Shown here piece after piece: positions 1 through 6,332 of a stretch of 6,332 nt of DNA. The stretch's first letter is position 1, and every line of letters begins with the position of its first letter. Below the pieces are notes generated by a model that saw only the letters and a list, made by a program, of their open reading frames with translations, was not told where the DNA came from and did no database searches. Source of the DNA: Gallionellaceae bacterium (GTDB lineage Bacteria; Pseudomonadota; Gammaproteobacteria; Burkholderiales; Gallionellaceae); contig JAUSKS010000112.1 of the NCBI GenBank assembly GCA_030646595.1, positions 1-6,332 of the forward strand, in the 5' to 3' direction. A program made the position numbers and the translations under genes.

Positions 1-15
1 TTTAAATTTATAGCC

Positions 16-19
16 AGGG
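16..19 (+). promoter_or_regulatory. Ribosome binding site of yejA
   Basis: The bases AGGG lie 8 nt before the ATG at 28, a normal Shine-Dalgarno distance, and support that ATG as the yejA start. Only 27 nt of upstream sequence are present, so the promoter cannot be judged. The AT-rich stretch at 1-12 could be part of one but is too short to call. Confidence 0.55.
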
Positions 20-27
20 TAATTGTC

Positions 28-1821
28 ATGATTAGTAAGCGTAGGTTAATAGTGTGGATTTGGTTGCTGTTTTTTGGTTGGCAGGGGCAGGCCATGGCTG
101 TGTCCGCGATGGGGTTGGGTTATCCCCCGAAGTATCCCCCTAATTTTTCGCATTTTGATTATGTCAATCCTGCTGCCCCCAAGGGGGGTGAGTTGGTATT
201 GTCTGAATTCGGTAATTATGATGGCCTCAATCCTTTTTTACTCAAGGGGGTGTCCGCCAGCAGAGTAACCGAGCTAGTGTTTGAAACATTGATGGAACAA
301 AGCCTGGATGAGCCATTCAGCTTGTATGCCCATCTGGCGGAGGATATACAGCTGGCGGCTGATAAATTGTCGGTGACTTTTCGGCTTAACGCCAAGGCGC
401 GTTTTTCCGATGGAACGCCCGTAACAGCCGATGATGTAAAGTTCTCGTTTGATACCTTGAAGAGTGAACATGCCCATCCCATGTATCGTTTCATGTGGAA
501 TGACATCAAGCGGGCTGTGGTGGTGGATAAACGCACAGTCCGTTTTGAATTTGCCCGGGTTAATCCAGAATTGCATTTGATTACCGCACAGATACCTATC
601 TTCTCCCGCAAGTGGGTAGGTAACAAGCCGTTTGACAAGGTCATTACCGAATTACCGATCGGTAGCGGCCCTTATGTGGTGGGGAAATATGATTTGGGCA
701 AGAATATTAGCTACAAGCGTAATCCGGCTTACTGGGCAAAAGACCTGAATACACGCCGCGGCATGTTTAATTTTGAACGCGTAGTGATCAAGTATTACGG
801 CGATGACACGGTGCAGCTTGAAGCCTTCAAGGCAGGTGAATTCGATTTCATGTTTGTGTTGAATTCCAAGCAATGGGCGCGCGATTATGTGGGGCCAAAA
901 TTTGACAGTGGTGCCATCAAGCGTGAAGAATTGGCGCAACGCAATAATGCCGGTATGCAGGGCTTTGTGTTTAATATCCGCCGCCCGCTATTCAAAGATA
1001 AGCGAGTGCGCCAGGCGATCTCTCTGGCATTTGATTTTGAATGGTCCAATAAAAATCTTTTCTACAACCAGTATGCGCGAATCCACAGTTATTTCAGCAA
1101 CAGCGAACTGGCTTCCTCCGGCTTACCTAAAGGCGCTGAACTGGCTTTACTGGAACCCTATCGCGCCCAGCTTCCGCCCGAATTATTTACCAGCGAATGG
1201 AAACCGCCAGTCGCAAACGGCCCGGACGGTTTGCGCGACAATTTGCGCAAGGCCAAGGAATTATTGACCAGCGCCGGATGGAAAATTAAAGAGGGTGTGT
1301 TGCAAAATGAGCAAGGCCAAAAACTGGAGTTTGAAATTTTGCTGGCGCAAAAGGCGTTTGGTCGCATAGTCGAACCCTTTGCGCAGAATCTGGCGAAAGT
1401 GGGCATTAAAGCCGGTTATCGCCTTGTGGATGTTGCGCTATATCAGCGCCGTCTAGACACGCGTGATTTTGATATGACAGTCAGCTCATTTCCGCAATCG
1501 CAATCGCCGGGCAATGAACAGATTAATTATTTTCATTCTTCTGCGGCCGATCAGGAAGGTTCCAACAATGTCATCGGCATCAAGGATGCAGTGGTGGATG
1601 CGCTGGTAGATAAACTGGTATACGCACCTGACCGTGCGCAACTGGTAACCGCCACCCATGCGCTGGATAGGGTATTGCTGCATGGTGAATACATGGTACC
1701 CAACTGGTATACGCCTATTCATCGCGTAGTCTATAAAAGCAGTCTGGCTTATCCCAATAAATTGCCGCTGTACTATTCTGCTGAACCGTGGATGTTGCGT
1801 ACCTGGTGGAAGAAACAATAA
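28..1821 (+). CDS. yejA: YejA-type periplasmic peptide-binding protein
   Basis: This is the extracytoplasmic solute-binding component of a peptide ABC importer (SBP family 5, the OppA/DppA superfamily, YejA branch). It would capture peptide-like ligands in the periplasm and deliver them to YejBE. The N-terminus is a clear Sec signal peptide: basic KRR at residues 4-6, a hydrophobic core at about 7-18, and a likely cleavage after AMA (22-24). Family 5 hallmarks follow: FSDGTPVTADDVKFSFDTL (126-144), IGSGPYVV (211-218), the KRNPAYW segment (230-236) and KRVRQAISLAFD (325-336). YejA-like features include the PPKYPPNFSHFDYVNP stretch near the mature N-terminus and YFSNSELASSGLP (355-367). At 597 aa it is close to the roughly 600 aa of E. 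coli YejA and appears intact. The ATG is chosen because it gives a full signal peptide and has AGGG 8 nt upstream. Family and operon place are secure. The ligand is not: peptides, microcin C-like compounds and muropeptides are all possible for relatives. Confidence 0.95.
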   Translation: MISKRRLIVWIWLLFFGWQGQAMAVSAMGLGYPPKYPPNFSHFDYVNPAAPKGGELVLSEFGNYDGLNPFLLKGVSASRVTELVFETLMEQSLDEPFSLYAHLAEDIQLAADKLSVTFRLNAKARFSDGTPVTADDVKFSFDTLKSEHAHPMYRFMWNDIKRAVVVDKRTVRFEFARVNPELHLITAQIPIFSRKWVGNKPFDKVITELPIGSGPYVVGKYDLGKNISYKRNPAYWAKDLNTRRGMFNFERVVIKYYGDDTVQLEAFKAGEFDFMFVLNSKQWARDYVGPKFDSGAIKREELAQRNNAGMQGFVFNIRRPLFKDKRVRQAISLAFDFEWSNKNLFYNQYARIHSYFSNSELASSGLPKGAELALLEPYRAQLPPELFTSEWKPPVANGPDGLRDNLRKAKELLTSAGWKIKEGVLQNEQGQKLEFEILLAQKAFGRIVEPFAQNLAKVGIKAGYRLVDVALYQRRLDTRDFDMTVSSFPQSQSPGNEQINYFHSSAADQEGSNNVIGIKDAVVDALVDKLVYAPDRAQLVTATHALDRVLLHGEYMVPNWYTPIHRVVYKSSLAYPNKLPLYYSAEPWMLRTWWKKQ

Positions 1822-1823
1822 TG

Positions 1824-1896
1824 ATGTAGGGGCGTGATTCATCACGTCCCTTTTTTGTGTGGCATCGACCCGGCGCGATGAATCGCGCCCCTACAT
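1824..1896. repeat. REPIN-like inverted pair of GTAG palindromes
   Basis: Two GTAG-headed palindromes face each other. Arm 1 begins with GTAG at 1826-1829 and continues into a hairpin ending at 1850. Arm 2 is a hairpin at 1873-1888 and ends in CTAC at 1891-1894, which is GTAG on the other strand. The outer 23 nt (1824-1846 and 1874-1896) are inverted repeats matching at 21 of 23 positions, so the whole element can also fold as one long stem. One difference is a G-T wobble and the other a true mismatch. A 5' GTAG followed by an imperfect palindrome is the known anatomy of REP elements mobilised by RAYT (REP-associated tyrosine) transposases, and an inverted doublet is a REPIN. No RAYT gene is in the window. 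Copy number elsewhere in the genome, the real proof, cannot be seen here. Confidence 0.7.
1829..1856 (+). terminator. Intrinsic terminator-like hairpin between yejA and yejB
   Basis: A 9-bp stem (1829-1837 with 1842-1850, including one G-T wobble at 1832/1847) closes a TTCA loop at 1838-1841 and is followed at once by six T residues (1851-1856). This is the form of a rho-independent terminator, and it starts 7 nt after the yejA stop. Because yejB, yejE and yejF continue in the same direction without another obvious promoter, it more likely acts as a partial terminator or as an mRNA 3'-end stabiliser, leaving more binding-protein message than permease message. It is built from the left half of the REPIN-like repeat, so its shape may be incidental to that element. 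Confidence 0.5.
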
Positions 1897-1905
1897 ATTT
1901 GAAAA

Positions 1906-2955
1906 ATGGCTGGATATATCCTGAAGCGATTATTACTGATGATTCCCACGTTGTTTGGGGTCATGGTCGTCACCTTTGCGGTCATTCAATTTGTACCCGG
2001 CGGCCCGGTTGAACAGTTGATCAGCCAGATGCAGCACCATAATGTAGGTGAAGCGAGCGGCAGTTTTGTACCGCATTATCGCGGGGATTCTGGTCTGGAT
2101 GCAGAGCGCGTGGAAAAACTGAAAGCGCTATATGGCTTTGACAAGCCAGTGTACCAGCGCTTTGTAGATATGATCGTGAATTACGCCACCTTCAATCTGG
2201 GCGACAGTTATTTCCATCATAAATCGGTGTTGGATCTGGTGCTGTCCAAGCTGCCGGTTTCCATCAGCTTGGGCATGTGGACCTTCTTCATTGTCTATCT
2301 GATTTCCGTGCCGCTAGGCATCGCCAAGGCAGCGCGGGATGGCTCGCGCTTTGATGTGGTCACCACCAGTATTATTTTAATCGGCTATGCCATTCCCGGT
2401 ATTGTGCTGGGTATTACCTTGCTGGTGTTATTCGGCGGGGGCAGTTTCTGGAGTATATTTCCCTTGCGCGGTTTGGTTTCTGACGATTGGTTGACCTTGC
2501 CGTGGTATAGCCAGATAGGCGATTATTTATGGCATATCACGCTGCCGGTGATCGCTTCGGTGGTGGGTAGTTTCGCCGTGGTGACCATGCTTACCAAAAA
2601 CAGTTTTGTCGAGGAAATCCGCAAGCAGTATGTGTTAACCGCGCGCGCCAAAGGCTTGCAGCAAAATACCGTGTTGTACAAACATATATTCCGCAACGCC
2701 ATGATCCCGCTGGTGACCGGATTCCCCGCTGCCTTCATGGGCGCTTTTTTCGCCAGTAGCTTGCTGATAGAAACCATATTTTCGCTTGATGGATTGGGCT
2801 TGTTGTCCTACGAATCCGTAATGAAACGCGATTACCCGGTGGTGTTAGGCACGCTCTATTTATTTACCCTGCTGGGTCTGGTGGCCAAGCTGCTATCGGA
2901 TTTATGTTATGTGCTGATAGACCCCCGCATACAGTTTGAATCGGTCACTTCATGA
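1906..2955 (+). CDS. yejB: YejB-type peptide ABC transporter permease
   Basis: This is an inner-membrane permease of the DppB/OppB class that pairs with YejE to form the translocation path. The start MAGYILKRLLLMIPTLFGV is typical for the family: a short cytoplasmic end, then a first membrane span at about 9-29 leading into FVPGGP (29-34). A periplasmic region (about 35-115) carries KLKALYGFDKPVYQRF (71-86). Further spans lie at about 118-140, 155-178, 207-227, 269-291 and 311-335. The EAA-type loop that contacts the ATPase is at about 241-268 (YVLTARAKGL, then HIFRNAMIP). At 349 aa it is slightly shorter than E. coli YejB (about 364 aa). The ATG at 1906 is the earliest possible start because an in-frame TGA lies at 1900-1902. 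There is no recognisable Shine-Dalgarno sequence, and the REPIN-like repeat ends 9 nt upstream. The gene overlaps yejE by 4 nt (ATGA), which suggests translational coupling. Confidence 0.94.
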   Translation: MAGYILKRLLLMIPTLFGVMVVTFAVIQFVPGGPVEQLISQMQHHNVGEASGSFVPHYRGDSGLDAERVEKLKALYGFDKPVYQRFVDMIVNYATFNLGDSYFHHKSVLDLVLSKLPVSISLGMWTFFIVYLISVPLGIAKAARDGSRFDVVTTSIILIGYAIPGIVLGITLLVLFGGGSFWSIFPLRGLVSDDWLTLPWYSQIGDYLWHITLPVIASVVGSFAVVTMLTKNSFVEEIRKQYVLTARAKGLQQNTVLYKHIFRNAMIPLVTGFPAAFMGAFFASSLLIETIFSLDGLGLLSYESVMKRDYPVVLGTLYLFTLLGLVAKLLSDLCYVLIDPRIQFESVTS

Positions 2956-3980
2956 GTCTGCCACCGCTGTCACCTGCGCAACGCGCCTGGTTACGCTTTA
3001 AGGCTAACCGTCGTGGATATATCAGTCTGTGGCTATTCATGACACTTTTTATAACCAGCCTGGGTGCAGAAATATTGAGCAACGACAGACCTATACTGGT
3101 GCATTACCAAGGTGCTTATTATTTCCCAATCGTTAAAAATTATCCCGAAACCGCGTTCGGCGGGGACTTCGAGACCGAAGCAAACTATAACGACGCTTAT
3201 CTTAAACAGCGCTTGTCCGAAACAGGCAACTGGGTCTGGTATGCGCCTAACCGCAACAGTTACGACACCATCAACCTCGCTACCGAACATCCCAACCCAG
3301 CGCCGCCTTCAGCCCAGAATTTATTGGGGACGGACGATAGAGGGCGCGATGTATTGGCGCGCTTGATTTACGGTTTTCGCTTATCGGTATTATTTGCGCT
3401 GGCGTTAACGGTGGTGGCGACCGTGATCGGTATTGTGGCCGGGGCATTGCAGGGTTATTTTGGTGGTCGCTTTGATCTGTTTTTTCAGCGTGTCATCGAG
3501 GTATGGAGCTCCATGCCTGAGCTGTATTTGCTGATTATTTTTTCCGCTATTTTTCAACCCAGCGTACTGATACTGATTATTTTATTGTCGCTGTTTGGCT
3601 GGATGGGGCTGGCCGATTATGTGCGCGCCGAATTTTTGCGCGGGCGCAATATGGATTATGTGAAAGCAGCACGCGCGCTGGGCCTGTCGAATCGCGCCAT
3701 CATGATGAGACATTTGCTGCCGAATAGTCTGGTCTCGGTGATTACCTTTTTACCGTTCCGCATCAGCGGGGCGATTCTGGCCTTGACCAGCCTGGATTTT
3801 CTCGGTCTGGGCGTACCACCCACCACACCCAGCCTGGGTGAATTATTAGCGCAGGGCAAAGATAATATTGAAGCCTGGTGGCTATCCATGACCACCTTTG
3901 GTGTACTGGTCGGCACCTTGGTGCTGTTGATTTTCATCGGTGAAGCGGTGCGTGAAGCACTGGATGCGCGGCGCGGATAA
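2952..3980 (+). CDS. yejE: YejE-type peptide ABC transporter permease
   Basis: This is the second inner-membrane permease, of the DppC/OppC class, partner of YejB. An OppC_N-like start (PLSPAQRAWLRFKANRRGY, 5-23) leads into the first membrane span at about 22-41. The next roughly 100 residues are predicted periplasmic and hold the YejE-type insert with YYFPIVKNYPETAFGGDF (56-73), which ordinary DppC proteins lack. LLGTDDRGRDVLARLIYG (124-141) is the conserved segment before span 2 (about 142-167). Further spans are near 185-202, 203-220, 265-286 and 312-332. The ATPase-contacting EAA loop is at about 236-258 (YVKAARALGLSNRAI to LLPN). At 342 aa it matches the family length (E. coli about 341). 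Its start overlaps the yejB stop in an ATGA, and its TAA abuts the yejF ATG with no gap, so the three are almost certainly co-translated. No strong Shine-Dalgarno sequence is visible, as is common for coupled genes. Confidence 0.95.
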   Translation: MSLPPLSPAQRAWLRFKANRRGYISLWLFMTLFITSLGAEILSNDRPILVHYQGAYYFPIVKNYPETAFGGDFETEANYNDAYLKQRLSETGNWVWYAPNRNSYDTINLATEHPNPAPPSAQNLLGTDDRGRDVLARLIYGFRLSVLFALALTVVATVIGIVAGALQGYFGGRFDLFFQRVIEVWSSMPELYLLIIFSAIFQPSVLILIILLSLFGWMGLADYVRAEFLRGRNMDYVKAARALGLSNRAIMMRHLLPNSLVSVITFLPFRISGAILALTSLDFLGLGVPPTTPSLGELLAQGKDNIEAWWLSMTTFGVLVGTLVLLIFIGEAVREALDARRG

Positions 3981-5606
3981 ATGTCTTCTTCTAATACTTC
4001 GACCTTGCTCACAGTAGAGCATCTGTCCATACAATTCGGCCATGCGGATCGCGCCAGTGTCGTGGTACACGACATCAGCTTTGATATCAAAGCGGGCGAG
4101 AAGCTGGCCCTGGTCGGTGAATCCGGTTCAGGAAAATCGGTCACTGCCTTGGCCATGCTGCATCTGCATGAGCGCAGCAATGTTTCCTACCCAAGCGGCG
4201 CGATTCATTTTCAGGGTAAAGATATTTTGCAGTGTGATGAGACTGCCATGCGGCATATACGAGGCCGTGACATTGCCATGATTTTTCAGGAGCCGATGAC
4301 CTCGCTTAATCCGGTTTATACCATAGGCGAACAATTGATCGAGCCTTTGCTGGTGCATGAGAGCATCAGCAAAATTGCGGCGCGACGGCGCATGCTGGAG
4401 CTGCTGGAGCGCACTGGCATCCCTGAGCCGCACAAACGCTTTGATGCCTATCCGCATATGCTGTCGGGCGGGCAACGGCAGCGCGTGATGATAGCGATGG
4501 CGCTGGCATGCAGCCCAAAATTATTGATAGCCGATGAACCCACGACCGCGCTCGACGTGACCATACAATTACAGATACTCAATCTGCTGGAAGATTTGCA
4601 GCGCGATTTCTCGATGGCCGTGCTGATGATTACCCATGATTTGAATATGGTGCGGCGTTTTGCGGATCGTATATGTGTCATGCAGCATGGCCGCTTGGTA
4701 GAGCAAGCGCCGGTTAAAACTTTATTTTCCGCGCCGCAGCATGCTTACACCCAGTTTTTGCTTAACAGCGAACCCGTGCGTCTGCTGGACAACACGGCTG
4801 CTGTAGCTGATCATCCAGTATTGCTGCAAGGTAACAAAGTGCAGTGTTATTTTCCCATCCAGGCCGGATTTTTCCGCCACAAAATCGGTGAGGTCAAAGC
4901 GGTAGACCAGGTCGACATTAGTCTGCGGCAAGGTGAAACACTGGGCATTGCAGGTGAGTCAGGTTCAGGAAAATCTACTTTGGGCATGTGTTTGTTGCGC
5001 TTGCAGGAATGTCAGGGCGAAATTATTTTTGCCGGGCAGCGTCTGGATAACTTGAATTCACGTCAGTTACGCCCGTTGCGGCGAAATTTCCAGGTAGTAT
5101 TTCAAGACCCCTACTCTTCCTTGTCACCGCGCTTGTCGGTAGAGCAAATTATCGGTGAGGGATTACACATACATTTTCCTGAATTGAGCAAAGTACAGCA
5201 GCGTGCACGCATCGTACAAATTCTGCAAGAAGTGGGTTTATCGGAAGATATGCTGTCGCGTTACCCGCATGAGTTTTCCGGCGGACAGCGTCAGCGCATT
5301 GCGATTGCCCGCGTGGTGATACTGGAACCACAATTGATTTTGCTGGACGAGCCAACCAGCGCGCTGGATGTGTCAGTGCAGAAACAGGTGTTGGAGCTGT
5401 TAAGAAATTTACAGCTTAAACATGGCATCAGCTATTTATTTATTACGCATGACCTCAGGGTGATTCGCGCCATGGCCCATCGTGTCTTGGTGATGCACAG
5501 AGGTCGTGTGGTCGAAGCTGGCGATACTGCGCAATTGTTTACTGCCCCGCGGCATGAATATACCCGGACCTTGCTGCAAGCTTCGTTATTTGATCAAACG
5601 CAATAA
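3981..5606 (+). CDS. yejF: YejF-type fused double ATPase of peptide importer
   Basis: This cytoplasmic ATPase fuses both nucleotide-binding domains in one chain, where Opp and Dpp use two separate proteins (D and F). Domain 1 has Walker A GESGSGKS (46-53), Q-loop Q103, signature LSGGQ (161-165), Walker B LLIADEP (181-187) and H-loop H219. Domain 2 has Walker A GESGSGKS (325-332), Q-loop Q375, signature FSGGQ (432-436), Walker B LILLDEP (452-458) and H-loop H490. Both catalytic glutamates (E186, E457) are present, so both ATP sites look competent. Each domain is followed by the C-terminal extension typical of oligopeptide ATPases (LFSAPQHAYTQFLL near 248-261; LFTAPRHEYTRTLL near 519-532). The 541-aa length fits YejF (about 530 aa). 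The ATG follows the yejE TAA directly, with only weak purine-rich sequence upstream, so translation probably depends on coupling. It is the last gene of the operon. Confidence 0.96.
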   Translation: MSSSNTSTLLTVEHLSIQFGHADRASVVVHDISFDIKAGEKLALVGESGSGKSVTALAMLHLHERSNVSYPSGAIHFQGKDILQCDETAMRHIRGRDIAMIFQEPMTSLNPVYTIGEQLIEPLLVHESISKIAARRRMLELLERTGIPEPHKRFDAYPHMLSGGQRQRVMIAMALACSPKLLIADEPTTALDVTIQLQILNLLEDLQRDFSMAVLMITHDLNMVRRFADRICVMQHGRLVEQAPVKTLFSAPQHAYTQFLLNSEPVRLLDNTAAVADHPVLLQGNKVQCYFPIQAGFFRHKIGEVKAVDQVDISLRQGETLGIAGESGSGKSTLGMCLLRLQECQGEIIFAGQRLDNLNSRQLRPLRRNFQVVFQDPYSSLSPRLSVEQIIGEGLHIHFPELSKVQQRARIVQILQEVGLSEDMLSRYPHEFSGGQRQRIAIARVVILEPQLILLDEPTSALDVSVQKQVLELLRNLQLKHGISYLFITHDLRVIRAMAHRVLVMHRGRVVEAGDTAQLFTAPRHEYTRTLLQASLFDQTQ

Positions 5607-5638
5607 CATATCATCTATTGTAGGCAACCCGTTGCGCT
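5607..5638. other. Convergent gap with a GTAG-headed short palindrome
   Basis: This 32-nt gap separates the yejF stop from the mltD stop. It contains GTAG (5620-5623) followed directly by a 5-base inverted repeat GCAAC/GTTGC (5624-5628 and 5631-5635) with 2 bases between. The stem is short, with a realistic 4 bp around a 4-base loop, and has no strong T tract on either strand. It could be a remnant of a REP-like element, a weak bidirectional terminator, or chance. No good terminator is visible for either gene here. Confidence 0.2.
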
Positions 5639-6332
5639 TTAGAAGTGATCAATATGTTTTTTGCGCTTGGTTTTCAGGCGTTGCGATTTTCCGGACTGCA
5701 TTACATAGATACGCTGGCCGGGATGCAATATTTTTGTGTTCTTGTTCCAGCTTTTCAGTTTTGCCAAGCTTACATGGTAGCGCCGCGCAATGCTGCTTAA
5801 GGTATCCCCTCGACGCACCGTATGGCTGACCGCGCTGGCTAAAAAGGGATCGCTGGCAGCAAGGTGAGTATTAAATACCTCAAATTCATTTTCTGCACTC
5901 TCATCCATGCGTGGCACCAGCAGTTCCTGCCCAGGACGCAGTTTGGCATGTATGGACAAACCGTTAATGGAACACAGTTTTTCCAGCGACAGACCGAACC
6001 TGGGGGCAAGTTTATCCAGACGCTCACCTTTTTTACTTTTGTAGGCCTGCCATGACACCAATGATGCACTGTGCTGTTCCAGATTGGTGCGGAAGAGAGA
6101 AACCTTATCCACTGGCAACAGCAGTACATCGGCATTTTGTTGCAAGATAACCGGACGGTTGTGAGCGGGATTGAGCGCGGTGAATTCTTCCAGACTGATG
6201 TCAGCCATTTCTGCGGCAAGCTTGACATCAATATGCCGCGCGGTGACGACCGGCGCAAAATAAGGTTGATTGATAATGGGCTGCAACACCAGGCCGAAGC
6301 TGGCCGGATAGTTGACGATATTTTTTATGGCC
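5639..6332 (-). CDS. mltD: MltD-type lytic transglycosylase, C-terminal part (partial)
   Basis: The reading frame is open to the right edge, so the 5' part of the gene lies outside; 230 residues are visible. They match the C-terminal part of membrane-bound lytic murein transglycosylase D, an envelope enzyme that cleaves peptidoglycan glycan strands and leaves 1,6-anhydro ends. The visible start (IKNIVNYPASFGL, then QPIINQPYF) is the MltD segment just after the catalytic domain, and HIDVKLAAEMADISLEEFTA resembles the linking LysM-like part. Two LysM peptidoglycan-binding domains follow: a divergent one at 5912-6046 (YKSKKGERLDKLAPRFGLS to LRPGQELLVP) and a canonical one at 5702-5827 (HTVRRGDTLSSIARRYHVS to LHPGQRIYV). 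The protein ends in a basic tail of 20 residues with seven Lys/Arg. A GTG at 6289 is in frame but is internal, since homology continues upstream of it. The catalytic glutamate and lipoprotein signal are beyond the window. The gene is convergent with yejF. Confidence 0.88.
   Translation of the reverse strand, partial: AIKNIVNYPASFGLVLQPIINQPYFAPVVTARHIDVKLAAEMADISLEEFTALNPAHNRPVILQQNADVLLLPVDKVSLFRTNLEQHSASLVSWQAYKSKKGERLDKLAPRFGLSLEKLCSINGLSIHAKLRPGQELLVPRMDESAENEFEVFNTHLAASDPFLASAVSHTVRRGDTLSSIARRYHVSLAKLKSWNKNTKILHPGQRIYVMQSGKSQRLKTKRKKHIDHF

Noticed and set aside
216..644. A 142-codon - strand frame inside yejA.
   Set aside because: It is fully antisense to the family 5 binding-protein core and has no protein-like features of its own.
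1486..1845. A 119-codon - strand frame starting in the yejA-yejB gap.
   Set aside because: Nearly all of it is antisense to conserved yejA, and its first codons come from the REP-like palindrome. No family resemblance is seen.
3656..4180. A 174-codon open frame on the - strand across the yejE-yejF junction.
   Set aside because: It is antisense to conserved coding sequence (EAA loop of YejE and Walker A of YejF), shows no recognisable domain, and is low-complexity rich in Ser/Arg as expected for a shadow frame.
4116..4976. A direct DNA repeat, GGTGA..GGTTCAGGAAAATC, at 4116-4139 and 4953-4976 (21 of 24 bases alike).
   Set aside because: These are the two Walker A motifs of the fused ATPase. 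The similarity reflects the same peptide and similar codon choice, not a separate repeat or mobile element.
5839..6258. A 139-codon - strand frame within mltD.
   Set aside because: It overlaps the MltD/LysM frame on the same strand but is out of frame, with Cys/Trp-rich sequence that matches no domain.
5639..6289. A complete 216-aa LysM protein starting at the GTG at 6289.
   Set aside because: The frame stays open through to the window edge, and the upstream codons (IKNIVNYPASFGL) continue the MltD family sequence, so the GTG is an internal valine and the gene is partial.

Overview
The window carries a complete peptide-importer operon of the YejABEF type on the + strand: a periplasmic binding protein (yejA), two permeases (yejB, yejE) and a fused double ATPase (yejF). 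It is followed, convergently on the - strand, by the 3' part of a LysM-containing lytic transglycosylase of the MltD type that runs off the right edge. The Sec signal peptide, periplasmic solute-binding protein and MltD point to a Gram-negative proteobacterium. Roughly balanced base composition and the general flavour of the proteins suggest Beta- or Gammaproteobacteria, but nothing in the window fixes the taxon.

Layout: 1-27 is a short leader with a Shine-Dalgarno-like AGGG. 28-1821 is yejA. 1822-1905 is an 84-nt intercistronic gap almost filled by a REPIN-like inverted pair of GTAG-headed palindromes, the first of which, with a following T6 tract, looks like an intrinsic terminator or attenuator. 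1906-2955 is yejB, overlapping yejE (2952-3980) by 4 nt. yejF (3981-5606) starts on the base after the yejE stop. 5607-5638 is a 32-nt convergent intergenic gap. 5639 to the right edge is mltD (partial).

How it works together: YejA captures peptide-like ligands in the periplasm, YejB and YejE form the inner-membrane channel, and YejF supplies both nucleotide-binding domains. In other bacteria this family imports microcin C and other peptides, and in Agrobacterium a YejBEF-dependent importer takes up peptidoglycan fragments. Its position beside a lytic transglycosylase, an enzyme class that releases such fragments, makes a cell-wall recycling role a reasonable but unproven guess.

I found no new system. 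The coding content is a known transporter plus a known wall enzyme. The most unusual item is the REPIN/terminator-like structure inside the operon, between the binding protein and the permeases, directly ahead of a yejB start that has no recognisable Shine-Dalgarno sequence.
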